A stretch of DNA of 64,000 nt from Aquilaria yunnanensis. Taxonomy: Eukaryota; Streptophyta; Magnoliopsida; Malvales; Thymelaeaceae. The DNA lies in assembly GCA_039654915.1 (NCBI GenBank), contig CM077600.1, positions 39,106,492 to 39,170,491 of the forward strand. Direction: 5' to 3'. Positions 9,106 to 21,210 of the stretch are shown here, piece after piece (the stretch's first letter is position 1; each line of letters starts with the position of its first letter). The notes under the pieces were generated by a model, which was not told the origin of the DNA, did not search any database, and worked only from the letters and a program-made list of their open reading frames with translations. Position numbers and translations under genes: made by a program.

Positions 9106-11165
9106 TCCTAAGGAAAGCTCCTTAGCCTCAAAATCAATTTTCATCATCGGGGTTTTAAGGATAGAACCTTTGCCTCGAAAATAATCAATTTTCATCATCG
9201 GGGTTTTAAGGATGGAACCTTTGCCTCGAAAACAATCAATTTTCATCATCGGGGTTTTAAGGATGGAACCTTTGCCTCGAAAACAATCAATTTTCATCGG
9301 GGTTGTAAGGATGGAACCTTTGCCTCGAAAATAATCAATTTTCATCATCAGGGTTTTAAGGATGGAACCTTTGCCTTGAAAAGAATCAATTTTCATCATC
9401 GGGGTTTTAAGGATGGAACCTTTGCCTCGAAAACAATCAATTTTCATCAATTCGGGGTTTTAAGGATGGAACCTTTGCCTCGAAAACAATCAATTTTCAT
9501 CATCGGGGTTTTAAGGATGGAACCTTTGCCTCGAAAATAATCAATTTTCATCATCAAGGTTTTAAGGATGGAACCTTTGCCTCGAAAACAATCAATCAAT
9601 TCGAGGCTTTAAGGATGGAACCTTTACCTCGACATCAATCAATCAATTCGAGGTTTTAAGGATGGAACCTTTGCCTCGACATCAATCAATCAATCCGGGG
9701 TTTTAAGGATGGAACCTTTGCCTCGAGATCAATCAATCAATCCGAGGTTTTAAGGATAGAACCTTTGCCTCGAGATCAATCAATCAATCCGAGGTTTTAA
9801 GGATAGAACCTTTGCCTCGAGATCAATCAATCAATCCGGGGTTTTAAGGATGGAACCTTTGCCTCGAGATCAATCAATCAATCCGGGGTTTTAAGGATGG
9901 AACCTTTGCCTCGAGATCAATCAATCAATCCGAGGTTTTAAGGATAGAACCTTTGCCTCGAGATCAATCAATCAATCCGGGGTTTTAAGGATGGAACCTT
10001 TGCCTCGAGATCAATTATCAATCCGAGGTTTTAAAGATGGAACCTTTGCCTCGACATCAATCAATCAATTCGAGGTTTTAAGGATGGAACCTTTGCCTCG
10101 AAAACAATCAATTTTCATCATTGGGGTTTTAAGGATGGAACCTTTGCCTCGAAAACAATCAATTTTCATCGGGGTTGTAAGGATGGAACCTTTGCCTCGA
10201 AAATAATCAATTTTCATCATCAGGGTTTTAAGGATGGAACCTTTGCCTTGAAAAGAATCAATTTTCATCATCGGGGTTTTAAGGATGGAACCTTTGCCTC
10301 GAAAACAATCAATTTTCATCAATTCGGGGTTTTAAGGATGGAACCTTTGCCTCGAAAACAATCAATTTTCATCATCGGGGTTTTAAAGATGGAACCTTTG
10401 CCTCGAAAATAATCAATTTTCATCATCAAGGTTTTAAGGATGGAACCTTTGCCTCGAAAACAATCAATCAATTCGAGGCTTTAAGGATGGAACCTTTACC
10501 TCGACATCAATCAATCAATTCGAGGTTTTAAGGATGGAACCTTTGCCTCGACATCAATCAATCAATCCGGGGTTTTAAGGATGGAACCTTTGCCTCGAGA
10601 TCAATCAATCAATCCGAGGTTTTAAGGATAGAACCTTTGCCTCGAGATCAATCAATCAATCCGAGGTTTTAAGGATAGAACCTTTGCCTCGAGATCAATT
10701 ATCAATCCGAGGTTTTAAGGATGGAACCTTTGCCTCGACATCAATCAATCAATTCGAGGTTTTAAGGATGGAACCTTTGCCTCGAGATCAATCAATCAAT
10801 CCGAGGTTTTAAGGATAGAACCTTTGCCTCGAGATCAATCAATCAATCCGGGGTTTTAAGGATGGAACCTTTGCCTCGAGATCAATCAATCAATCCGAGG
10901 TTTTAAGGATAGAACCTTTGCCTCGAGATCAATCAATCAATCCGGGGTTTTAAGGATGGAACCTTTGCCTCGAGATCAATTATCAATCCGAGGTTTTAAG
11001 GATGGAACCTTTGCCTCGACATCAATCAATCAATTCGAGGTTTTAAGGATGGAACCTTTGCCTCGACATCAATCAATCAATCCGGGGTTTTAAGGATGGA
11101 ACCTTTGCCTCGACATCAATCAATCAATCCGAGGTTTTAAGGATGGAACCTTTGCCTCGAAAACA
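9106..11165 (+). repeat. Minisatellite array, about 40 units of 47-51 bp
   Basis: The unit is GGGGTTTTAAGGATGGAACC followed by TTTGCCTCGA and a spacer, either AAACAATCAATTTTCATCATC or GATCAATCAATCAATCC. Each unit can fold: TCGAGG pairs with CCTCGA and AAGG with CCTT. A higher-order repeat is visible, since the order of variants at 9270-9740 recurs at 10150-10620. Tandem repeats just upstream of the 3' LTR are a known feature of Tat/Ogre elements and a known source of satellites. The related array of element 3 is at 40800-42600. Confidence 0.9.
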
Positions 11166-11425
11166 AATAATCAATCAATCAGTCCATCTTACAACGATAG
11201 GAGCTTTCCTATCGTTAGAGGTTCTAAGGACATTTCCTTAACCTAAAACAAACAATCAATCCATCAGTCCATCTTACAACGATAGGAGCTTTCCTATCGT
11301 TAGAGGTTCTAAGGACCTTTCCTTAACCTCAAACAAATAATCAATCAATCAGTCCATCTTACAACAATAGGAGCTTTCCTATCGTTAGAGGTTTTAAGGA
11401 CCTTTCCTTAAACCTTACTGTTTGG
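11166..11425 (+). repeat. Three units of a second, hairpin-forming minisatellite
   Basis: Three copies of about 80 bp contain ACGATAGGAGCTTTCCTATC followed by GT, a 9-bp stem with a GCTT loop, then AGAGGTTCTAAGGACNTTTCC. The element-2 array (31600-33065) is built from a close relative, so this looks like an ancestral unit type kept next to the polypurine tract. Confidence 0.75.
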
Positions 11426-11508
11426 GCGGCGAGAACATTCTCAATGCCTACCTAAGCCGGACGAAATTTGGTAACGACTTTGCATACATCATGTCCCATG
11501 AAGCATGC

Positions 11509-11521
11509 AAAGGGGGGCAGC
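11509..11521 (+). other. Polypurine tract of element 1
   Basis: AAAGGGGGGCAGC immediately precedes the LTR start TGTTGACACC. It is identical in elements 2 and 3 and is the expected primer site for plus-strand synthesis. Confidence 0.85.
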
Positions 11522-12025
11522 TGTTGACACCCAATTTCGTCCGGGTGTTTTAAAATTTTGAAAAAAATTTTATTAAAAAAAATTAATTTAAAAAAAAAAT
11601 ATATTACTATTATTATTAAAAAAAATTTAATTAGTTTAAAATATATTTTTGTTTTGTGAAAATTTGATTTAAAATGATATATGTGTGAATATGTGTATGT
11701 TTGAAATAAAATAAAATTTCATGAAAAAAATGACAAAAAATTAAAAGTTTGAGGTAAAAATGACAAAATTGAGAAGTTTCGGAAAAAATTGACAAATTCT
11801 AAAAGTTCCAGGAGCATTTGGTAGTTTGTCACAAAAAATTTTGAGCCTGCCGACGTTTTTGGCTCAAATTGACAGAAAACGACAAAATTGTCAAAATCAG
11901 AAGCTTCAGGAACTTATCCTGAGGCTGAGAGACGTAAAGGACTAAAATTGTCATTTTACCAATTTAAGAGATAAGTTTGAAATTTTTTATTAATTTATCC
12001 ATCAACAGTTCAGCTAAACTTCCTC

Positions 12026-12033
12026 TATAAATA
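12026..12033 (+). promoter_or_regulatory. TATA box of the LTR promoter, element 1
   Basis: CTCTATAAATAGCC lies about 0.5 kb into the LTR, predicting a start near 12055-12065. The same box is in each LTR: 30957-30964, 40103-40110 and 53643-53650 on the minus strand. Confidence 0.6.
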
Positions 12034-13286
12034 GCCTCCCAAATTTTGTGCTAAATACAGAGAAAAATAGAAAGAAAAGCTTAGAGCTCCGTTTTTAAAA
12101 TAGAAAAAATTACACCTTAGTCCCTAGCTCTCCTTCCTTTCCTCAAAAAATCTCAAAACTTTTCATTTTGACGATTAAGCCATTTTCTTCCCCCCTGTCG
12201 CGCGCCCTCTGTTTCCATTTCTCAGAATTCAGAATTTAAAATCAAGGGTACAACTCTCATTTAATCCTTCATCTTTTCAATTTCTTTCACTTTGGTCACT
12301 AACTTTGTATTTTATTCTTGCAGAATTAATTACTAACCCTTTTAATTTTTACTTGTTTGTTTATTATTTGTTTATTACTAACCCCCTTTTTTATTGTTGT
12401 TATTAACTTACTAACAACTAACTTTTAATACTATTATTGTTACTAACCTTTTAATTTTTGCATTATTACTAACTTTTATAATTGTTGTTAACAATTAATT
12501 AACTTTTATTATTGTTTTTAATTAATTAATTTAATTAACTTGGCTAGCTTTTTATTATTGTTGTTAATTAATTAATTTAATTAATTTGGCTAACTTTTTA
12601 TTTGTTGTTAATTAATTTAATTAATTTGGCTAACTTTTTATTTATTGTTGTTAATTAATTTAATTAATTTGGCTAACTTTTTATTATCGTTGTTAATTAA
12701 TTAATTTAATTAATTTGGCTAACTTTTTATTATTGTTGATAATTAATTAATTTAATTAACTTGGCTAACTTTTTATTATTGTTGTTAATTAATTAATTTA
12801 ATTAACTTGACTAACTTTTTATTATTGTTGTTTAACAATTAATTTAATTAACTTTGCTAACATTTATTATTATTTTTAAAGTGGATGGCCAAAAAGCCCC
12901 ACTTTATTATTATTAATTTTTTTTTTCTTTATATAATTTTTTATTTAATTCACCTTTACCCTTTACTAATTAATAAATAAATAAAAATTAAAAGAAGATT
13001 ATTTTGTAATTAATTATTAAGGCTAATAAAAATTATTTTTAAAAAAAAGCAAATTATTTTTATTTTTATATACATGTTTTTAATTCTTTAAAGATAACAA
13101 AAAGTTAAAATTAATTTTAATAGTTATTTTTATCCAGTAAAAATAATAAAAAAATAAAAATAAAACCTGTTTAAAAAAAATACATGAAAATTAAGACTTT
13201 ATATTTTACTGATTTATTTAAAATATAACTTTTAAATCCACTAAAATAATAAATATTTTTCATTAAACAAGAAAACAAAAAGAAAA

Positions 13287-13545
13287 CTAAAACAAGATAA
13301 GAAAAAGATAAGAAAGACAAGAAAAAGAAAAGAAAAGAAAGATAAGAAAGAAAGAAAAGAAAGAAAGAAAAGAAAGAAAAGAAAAAGAAAAGATAAAAAA
13401 AGAAAAGAAAGAAAGAAAAGAAAGAAAAGAAAAAGAAAAGAAAAGAAAAGAAAGAAAAGAAAGGAAAAATAAAACTAAAAGAAAGATAAAATCAAAAAGA
13501 AAGATAAAGAAAGGAGGAAAAGAATAATAAAATATAAAAAGAAAT
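13287..13545 (+). repeat. Purine-only tract (AAAGAAAAGA-like) inside the LTR
   Basis: About 250 bases of almost uninterrupted A and G on the + strand. The matching tracts in the other LTRs read as C/T on the + strand (28215-28370, 38635-38830, 52175-52370). It is low complexity, and any reading frame in it is fortuitous. Confidence 0.8.
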
Positions 13546-14048
13546 AAGAAAGATCTTTTAAAGATCATTAACAAAAAATCTAAAATTTTAAAAGACTTAC
13601 AAAAATAGTAATTAAAATAACAATTACTTCCATTAAAATAAAAAATCCATATTTACAATATGGATTAAATTGTTTAAATTTCACCAAATTCCGTGTCCAA
13701 ATGACTCGACAGAGTCCATGGTTCGGAATAAAAATCTTCCGTGTCCAAATGACTCGGCAGAGTCCATGGTTCGGAAGTATAAAATTCTATATAAATTAAT
13801 TACCAAAAATCCACATCCAATTAATTCAGTTAAAAATTCTAGATTGAAAATTAACTGAAATTTATTTAAAAGCAAAGCGAAACAAAATTAAAATCAACTA
13901 AGGTGCCAATTTTTGGGCGTTTTAACAAAGTTGTTTTAACGTAACCGTACTCCCGAACCCCCGAACTCTCGCAGACCAATATTTAAGGTGACCAATCGAC
14001 CTAGGTAAACAGATTGGTGGCGACTCCCGAAAATCCGACGTTGCCACA

Positions 14049-16513
14049 GGATGACAAAGCAAAGTATAAATAAAACAAAGTTAGGTTTCACCAACAAATG
14101 CCCAAACCTATTTACAGCAAAAAAAAATGATCTTTTGATTTCTCAGTTCCACTTACGGCAATGTTAGGGCCCTTTCTTCATTTTCCTTCATCTTCAGTCA
14201 CTTAAATGCAAATTCCTTATCGGTACCTTTTGTTCATGGCTAGGGTTAATATTTCAATAGGAGAAGTAAAGAATCGGTAGTATAGCTTCACAAAACCATA
14301 AGTCGAGGTAGTTGCCGCTCATTAATACACATCTCTTCAACCTAAAGCCAACTGCCATGGTGGCACTAAGCTAGAAATGCCAGCGTGACTATGAGGGACT
14401 AAGAATTAGGGTTGAGTATGTCACATAGACTAAATTGAATTGAGATAATGCCTGTAATGTCTGAATATAACAAATTAGGCCATGATTACAAAGTTGAAGG
14501 ACCTTAATAGGACGAAAATTAGATAAATGACCACTTTAGGATGATAATAAAAATTAAGGGACCAAACATGGAGTTTACCACCTATATATGAGTATATTTT
14601 CACATCCATGTTTGTCCCTTAATTTTATAAACTCAATTGATGTTACACCTCTAACTTTGCAATTTATCACTAGTTAATCCAACCATCTAGGTTGTCATAA
14701 TGCCGTCACAATTTTTTGAATGTTTATGATAGTTAGGACTTAACGGCATAATAAAGAAAACAATATGGATTTGTATAGCATTTTTTTCTTCCTAAAATAA
14801 CAAGGGTTATCCTCCTTGAGGAATTCCAATCCCATGAGGCCACAGGCTCGACAGCGACAGCTATCTCTGGTGGTGAAAAGGTAAAATAAATAATAAATAT
14901 GTATATGAAAACAATTTGAAAAAATATTAATTATACTAATTCATTATAACTTCAGTTTCATCGTTTGAAATTGTTTAAGTGAATATAAAAGTCCTTATTT
15001 ACTATTTCTTATTTATTTATCTTTTATCAAAAATCAACATTATTTAAAAATTAATTTTCTATTTGCCTAATAATCACTTGAAACTTATATTATTTTCATT
15101 TTAAATTAATTAATTTTTATTAAACTTCTTTTACATGGCTTACAGTTATAACTAAAAATATATGATTTTAATAAAAAAAATTTAAATTGACTTTCAAAAT
15201 TTTATTCGTATACAATTAAATAAATAATCACAATATATAAAATTGATATTTTTAAAAATTTGCTTCAAGCGCAAACTTGATTAAATTCAGAAGATTGTCA
15301 TATAACTCTTTTATTTTATGAAGATATAGTTTAGGACTACAACAACATATATTTGAAGAAGTAGTTGAGAAACCCTTTGTTTCTCTTTTATTTGTTTTCA
15401 TTTATCATCCCCCTAAAGGAAAAAAGAATAAGAAGAAGGGAAAAAAAAAAGTTGAGGAAAGCCCAAAACTAAGATAGCTTCACAAACAATCAAATTGATG
15501 ATAATTCTACTATCAACGTCCAAGTCCTTACGCTAATTAAGGAGAATGCTTAAGACAAACATTCATATTGCCAAAATGGGTCCTGTTCAAAGCTATGTAT
15601 CTTTGAGCAATACATTTTGATTTAGATCTTATCAACCCTAAAGCCATTTCCAATCATCTCTCCAGTGTGCCAGTGTTGCCTTACACACCCAACTCAACTA
15701 TCTCTCAGATACTCCACAACTAGATGAAAAAGCCCCCCTCCCCAAAATTTGGTGATTCGGACCCCAACGAAGAATTTGACTCACTTCCTAGCTAATTTAA
15801 TTCTTCTAATAATTCAGATTTTAGGTCATGGATGACGATAGCTAGTGAGATTAAGCTAGTTGCAATTGAACAGAGAGATAAAATTGATCTATTGTTGGGA
15901 TGTCAGATGTCGGTGATGAGTGGTGGATTCGGTGTTTTAGTTTCTTTCTCTTTTGGGAGGAACAAAATATTCTACTAATTCATATTCTTTTCCCTTGTTC
16001 TATATTTCAATCCCCAATGTTGATAAACATCTAGAAAAGCCTAATGTCGTTATGGCACATGGATGGTTGGATTGACTCGTGACAATAAGTGTCAAAGTTA
16101 GAGGACCAACATAAAATGAGTTTTAGTTAAGAGACTAACCTATATGAGTTAACCAAGTTAAAGGATTCCTAGGGTATTTAGGCCTTATTTGAAACTAATA
16201 CCGTATAAGTTTAACACTTTATTAAATAATATTGTTCTATAATTTGACTAAATTTTGAAGAATTTTTTACTTATTAAGCCTGAAAAAATAAAATTAATGA
16301 AAATTTAATTACATTTTATGAATTTTAATACTCGATGTAGCACATATGTTTCACGTCATGTTTCGTTATCCAGAATATTACTACATTCACTCTAAAGTGT
16401 TAAAATTTTTGAAAGTTGTAGTCCATTTTTTAATGGATAAAGCAACTGTATTATACGCAACACATGTGTGGAGCCATTAAAAAAGCCCGCAAACCATAAC
16501 TTGCTCATGAATA
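14049..16513. other. Host intergenic DNA, no gene seen; contains a diverged inverted repeat
   Basis: AT-rich DNA without a credible coding frame. The only structure I find is an imperfect inverted repeat, 14632-14707 against 16043-16120, both arms holding the complement of GATGGTTGGATT and CAAAGTTAGAGG. It could be the ends of a decayed DNA transposon or two opposite copies of a dispersed repeat. Confidence 0.5.
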
Positions 16514-16525
16514 GACAAGGAATCC

Positions 16526-17051
16526 TTTTTTTTTGGTTTTTGCACAAAGAAAAGAGAGATTTTTATTTGTAGGATATCATGGGGGTTTGTACAAAGCATT
16601 TAGAAGGATAAGAAAGGATAGAGTGGATGAGGGACAAAATGTCCATTTCAAGGATCTCATCTCCTTTTTACAAATTTTTGCAATGTAATCTGCACAAACA
16701 TTTGCGTGACGGGGGGCAAATTGACAAACACAGCTGATCAAAATGAGCTCTTGCAGTCTTGCTCTCCTAATGTCCTTTACTATATATTGGCCAAGCGTCC
16801 CAGTCAATACGGCCACTAGATAAACTTGAGAGAGCAGTTCTACAATCCTATTCCACCACAAGACAAGGTATATGCAAAGTAATTGCCTTCCAAAGCCCCT
16901 CTCGAATAGCAGCAAGTTCCACAACATCTACACTTAGAGAAAAGCAATAAGTGCCACTAGCTAAGATTAAGCCACCTTGATCATTTCGCAACACCATGCC
17001 AGTTCCTGCACCAGAAGCCTTAGCATCCCAGGCCCCATCAAAGCACCACAT
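16526..17051 (-). mobile_element. 5'-truncated L1-type LINE insertion
   Basis: 526 bases containing a decayed RNase H domain, ending in an A-rich tail (reverse complement of CCTTTTTTTTTGGTTTTT at 16524-16541). They are flanked by a perfect 12-bp target duplication GACAAGGAATCC (16514-16525 and 17052-17063). Truncation at the 5' end, a 3' A-rich tail and a variable-length duplication are typical of target-primed reverse transcription. Confidence 0.85.
16577..17051 (-). pseudogene. LINE RNase H domain (RVT_3-like), broken
   Basis: The first part reads WCFDGAWDAKASGAGTGMVL then LRNDQGGLILASG and VVELAAIREGLWKAI, the start of a plant LINE-type RNase H domain with its first catalytic Asp and Glu. 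The frame is closed by TAG after CLVVE, where the family has Glu-Ser-Asp. Downstream, the C-terminal motif (FAPRHANVCADYIAK) continues in another frame, so there is at least one stop and one frameshift. Not functional. Confidence 0.8.
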
Positions 17052-17063
17052 GACAAGGAATCC

Positions 17064-18243
17064 GTTTATCAGTCCCAGTCAAGGCCACTAGACAAGGCTA
17101 CATATAGCCCAACATATAAAGTTAATGTTTAAACTACTTAATAATCCATTTAAATTATCGTTTAAAAGATCATCTATCTTTATAATTTTCTTTTCTCATC
17201 TTAAAAAAGATTAAAATAAAGTACTTACCCCTCATATAAAATGTTTTAAAAGTACATTCCAAAATTATTACAGTGTAGATTTTTTATTAGTATATGTCAA
17301 ATAATTATTAACAATCACTTTTCAATAATTTTCTGAAAATTACACCCTTTTCCTCAACCATAAATATCAATTTTATGTATTGAAAAGAGATTACAAGAAA
17401 CAAAAAGTGGATGAACCCCAAAAATTTTGCTTGAAACCTTTCTTATCCTTACATGCATGCCTAGAAAATACTTGAGAGTTTATAGAAAATTTTCCTGTCA
17501 CAAATGTGGCCTCAACAAATCGTATACAGATTATATAAAATTCTAAAAACAGACATATCGTACGGAAATCCCAAAATGATTTGTTTCATTCTGATCACAG
17601 CTTTTTCAGAAAAAAAAATAAATTATAATGAAAAAAATTCATGTATAGAAATTTTGTCCAACAACTCGATCGAAGTCATATTGGATTATCCTGCTGTTCA
17701 AAAAAAAAGAAAACCTACAGGGGTTAACTAATTACAGTCAGAAAATTCAAATTATTAATGGTAATTACCATGAACGAATCACATATTTTTTTGCAAAATC
17801 GAAATTATAAAATGTCCCTAGATTCAGCATTACTATTTGAGAAACAAGGGGGGCAGGGAAGGTCCCATCAAAATCAATCTCCTCACTGAGTTTTCCAGTC
17901 ATGTCTGATGGACGGACTTGTTTTAACTGTTAAAACCTTCTGTTCCTCAGCTTTCTGTCCCATCCCAGAGGAATGTGGGACTGCTCCCACTTCATGAAGC
18001 AGCCACCCCAATCCCAATTCTTTTCAGATCCCTCTTTTCAATTCTCTCTTCATTAACACTTAATTCCATAATTAATTAATTCTCTCTCTAATTATCTCAC
18101 ATGCAAAACCCAAACAAAAAAAAAACCAACGTCAAGATATATTAGTAACAGAAGGGAAAAAAAAACAAAGAAAGAAAAGACACGTAGGAGTCCAGTAAAC
18201 TGATGATGATGGTAAATTAATTTGTACTTGTGTTTCGTGTTGT
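17064..18243. other. Host intergenic DNA and 3' flank of the WRKY gene
   Basis: AT-rich; I see no gene. The last few hundred bases before 18244 should include the 3' UTR of the WRKY gene on the minus strand. I cannot place its polyadenylation site with confidence. Confidence 0.5.
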
Positions 18244-20825
18244 TCAAGGTGATAAATTCCTCTTGATTTCCCCGGACCAATCGAAGATACTGAAGGGATC
18301 CAATCCCTTTTGTCGCGCGCTCGGTTCATCATCGCCGCTGAACAACAGATTCAGAGGATCCGCCTCGATCACATCCAAACCCGCGAACAAATCGTCCTGA
18401 TGCTGATGACCGCTCTCGTCCGCCGAAATCAATTCCGGCCGGTAACCTTGGCCGCCTCCACTGAAATCCAGCTCGGGGTTCTCGAGCTCCATCTCCTTAT
18501 TCTGTGTGTCATCGGCGCCTTCCTCCTTCACGGAGGCGCACGTGCCCCCGCCGGCGATGGTAGGAGACAGATCAGCCCCGTCGCTGCTGCTCTCTTTTGT
18601 TGGTGTTTCGTCCTTCTTGCCGGCGGCGTTGCCTTTGGAGGGCTGGGACCTGGTTGAGCCGGCAAGAGCGTTCCGTTGCGTGGGCCATGGGTGGTTGTGC
18701 TCCGATGTGTAGGTTATGACCAACATGTTTGGATCCGTCCGGCTCCTCTCCACCTGCTTCCTCGCCGAACATCCTTTCGAGCTGCTGCATCTATAATATC
18801 CCCTACAGAAACGTATACACGGCATTTAATTACTACAGGAAAAAAAGAAAAAAAAGAAAACATCCACCAGTTGGTTAATTAGCATATCGAGGACATGAAT
18901 TACAACTTAATCGCTTGTGATTAGTCTTCCACACTTAAACACGACGCAACGGAATTTGCGCCTAAGCATGCATATTTATGCACCTTAATCAAGGCAATCA
19001 ATTTAATTTGTTACAAATGATGATTACAAATTAAATGGAGATCAACTTCTTTCGACTGAAGAAATCTCCTCAACTACAGTTTGAGCGACCTCTAATATTA
19101 ACTCTTCCTTGTGTAACCTAAAATTACACACGAAAAAGAAAATGTGGCCTCACAATTTTGACCACATGGGCGGACATATATAGATATATATACTCATTCT
19201 TAATCATGAGAAATAGGATGAAGAAACCTATTTATGTTGACTTTGGTTAACCAAATTTAGGTAGATAGATATACCTGGGATAAGGAGAACCTTTGATAGG
19301 CTTTTGCCCGTATTTCCTCCACGCCCACAGATCAGAAGGGACGACTTCCCCGCTCGATCGGCTATTTGCAGCGGCCGGTGCCGGAATACAAACCACTTTC
19401 TTCGCTTGATTCTTCCTGTCCATGCAATTCACATGTAACAACACGTTAATTTGTTACGTCGATTAACTTCCATTACCATAAGGGAAAAAAAAAAAAAAAG
19501 AGAGAGTGATTAATTATTAAGAACAACCTCTTAAATTTCTTGACCTCTACGAACTGGTCTTCTGCAAAAGTTAACTGGTTTTTCTGATTGTTTCTTGAAC
19601 AAGGTAAAAGTGATCGACGTAACTATTCTAACAATTAATAATGACCAATATCGATCAAGAACCAAAAAAGGAAAAAAGAAGTCATCTGGGGTTGGGAAAA
19701 GAGGTCCAAAATAATTTCAGAAATACATATAACTGGCCACATGAAAGCTATGTTTGTGAACACGGTTTAGACAGCGTACAGATGGCTGGTCGCTTCCTTC
19801 TGGTTTAACCTCTATCGATTCGAAATCCCATTCAACTACATGTTCTAGAACTGAAATCCTGACAGAATTAAGTACCGAAATGATAAAAGAGAATCTAAAT
19901 ACCACATGTACCGTCGGTAATCAATGCAGCCATTCAATTATGATAAACCCTAATTTTTTATTACCTAACCATTCCCTCAACACTGACGAACGATCAGCAA
20001 ATTAAATACTCCTATACATATAAAACCAAAACAAGAAGGAGCAGTTAATTAACTACATATACAAGCCAGCTAAACGGTAGTGTGTTTGTGTTTGTGTATA
20101 TATATGCATTTTCTTTAATAAAGCTTATACACATGTTGCACAAAATTCAATACTTGTGCCAGTCCAGTTGATTCAGGAAATAAAAGGTAAAAACTCATTT
20201 GCCGCTAATTAAAATATTGGACTGACCTCCTCTTGATCCCCAGATTCCGCGGAGACGAGATCTGCACTGGACCGGTGCCATCGATCAAGCAGCCTTCCGA
20301 GCTGCCGCCGTTTATCATGTTGCCGGCAACCACGGCAGGCGCCTTCACTCCTCTCGGAGAAACCATCGCCGGCGAATCGCGGGGGGACACACCCATCTGC
20401 TTTCCTGATGGGGAGATCTGGATACGAGACAGAATATTGCAGGGAGGACTCTTGGTGTCGTCCTCAAAAATCTTGTGAGTGCCCAACATGCTGATATTAT
20501 TACTACCGCTAACGACGTTGTTGCTACTGCTCTCGGGGCAGAAGCTGTCCTCGACGACTGGAGCTGCTGGAGCAATGAAGTAGCCGGGCGAACCGGCAAC
20601 GGCCAGCTCGTCGAGAAGAGGATCGATGCTCATGGCAGAGAAAGGATCGCCGAAGGAGCTGTCAACGACACTAGGATCATCCATACCCGAGGAGGAGAAA
20701 TTCACGGGATCAGAAGGGAACTGCCAAGCTGGAGGAGCAGAAACATCCGACCCGGCGGTCCCCCGAACGATATCCGTCAAATCGCCCTGATAATTCTCCA
20801 TGTCAACCCCAAGAAAGCTGCACAT
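18244..20825 (-). CDS. Group IIe WRKY transcription factor (WRKY14/35-like), three exons
   Basis: Exons: 20825-20227, 19415-19275 and 18802-18244 (432 residues). Splice sites are AG|GTCAGT, ACAG|GAAG, CAG|GTATAT and GTAG|GGGA. The single WRKY domain has WRKYGQK at 232-238 and a C-X5-C-X23-H-X-H zinc finger (C252, C258, H282, H284). The second intron splits the Arg codon before GYYRC, the conserved intron of most WRKY groups. The domain and flanking text ([31 protein letters not shown]) match group IIe WRKY14/35-type proteins, nuclear regulators binding TTGAC[C/T]. The N-terminus ([14 protein letters not shown]) and the acidic C-terminus fit that group. I chose the ATG at 20825; the frame upstream is open only to a TTG. 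This is the only normal host gene in the window. Confidence 0.95.
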
Positions 20826-20829
20826 ACTA

Positions 20830-20862
20830 TCAGACAAGGACGTCGTGAGCGAAAATAATCAT
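20830..20862 (-). promoter_or_regulatory. Upstream ORF of 10 codons in the WRKY 5' leader
   Basis: The only ATG between the putative TATA box and the WRKY start opens a 10-codon frame (MIIFAHDVLV) whose TGA ends four bases before the WRKY ATG. Such a uORF could lower translation of the main frame or couple to it by reinitiation; that effect is inference. Confidence 0.55.
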
Positions 20863-21210
20863 GTAGCCAGCTGGGTCCTTTACTCTCTGCCCAGAAACCA
20901 GAAGACGTGAAAACGAGAGGTGGAGAGAGTTTGTGGGGGAAGGGTTTTGGTTATTAGAGAGCAACAAAGCAAAAGGAGGAGAAGAGAAAGGGCGATGGAT
21001 TTTCTTCTTTGAGGGGAGGGAATGAAGAAGAAGGAGAGAGAATGGGAAGAGTGGTCGCTGACTTTTAACACAAAAAACCAGGGAAAGTAAATTTCTCCAG
21101 ACGCAACAAACAAGTGTAAAGATACAGGGCGGAGGGAGATTTTTCAGCTGGAGAAAGCTGGTACGGTAATTAGCTAGGCCTAGCAATAATAAAGTAATAA
21201 TGGGGAGGTT

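Larger units (their letters stand above)
1..14048 (+). mobile_element. Element 1: non-autonomous Ogre/Tat-like LTR retrotransposon (3' part, 5' LTR outside window)
   Basis: The sense order is leader repeats, gag remnant, about 3 kb of non-coding DNA, three zinc-finger ORFs, a LOG-like ORF, a minisatellite, a polypurine tract and a 3' LTR that begins TGTTGACACCC and ends GTTGCCACA. No protease, reverse transcriptase or integrase is present. The internal region is collinear with element 3 (40612-51564, opposite strand) and shares its cargo with element 2. Because the 5' LTR, PBS and left target duplication lie outside the window, the insertion cannot be dated here. The right flank starts GGATG at 14049, which would be the target duplication to look for on the left. 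Confidence 0.85.
11522..14048 (+). repeat. 3' LTR of element 1 (2,527 bp)
   Basis: It begins TGTTGACACCCAATTTCGTC, ends CGACGTTGCCACA, and is collinear with the 2.59-kb LTRs of element 3. Inside are a TATA box (12026-12033), a low-complexity array of about 46-bp AT-rich units with TTAATTAACTTGGCTAAC (12480-12860), the hairpin AAAGTGG...CCACTTT (about 12880-12908), a purine tract (13290-13540) and two copies of a hairpin motif (13680-13770). The short U3 and about 2-kb transcribed part are unusual. Confidence 0.9.

Noticed and set aside
9085..10322. Reading frames through the minisatellites (repeats of MMKIDCFRGKGSILKTP)
   Set aside because: They only reflect translation of the tandem unit and change with every unit-length variant.
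13287..13574. Phe/Leu/Ser-rich frames in purine or pyrimidine tracts (also 23728-24105 and 28212-28433)
   Set aside because: Low-complexity DNA; composition alone keeps the frame open.
1..14048. An endogenous pararetrovirus or integrated RNA virus, suggested by the NABP-like ORFs
   Set aside because: LTRs, tRNA-Arg PBS, PPT, integrase and 5-bp duplications show an LTR retrotransposon; no movement protein, coat protein or viral polymerase is present.
17504..17731. 75-codon frame in intergenic DNA
   Set aside because: AT-rich, no domain, no promoter or homologue recognised.
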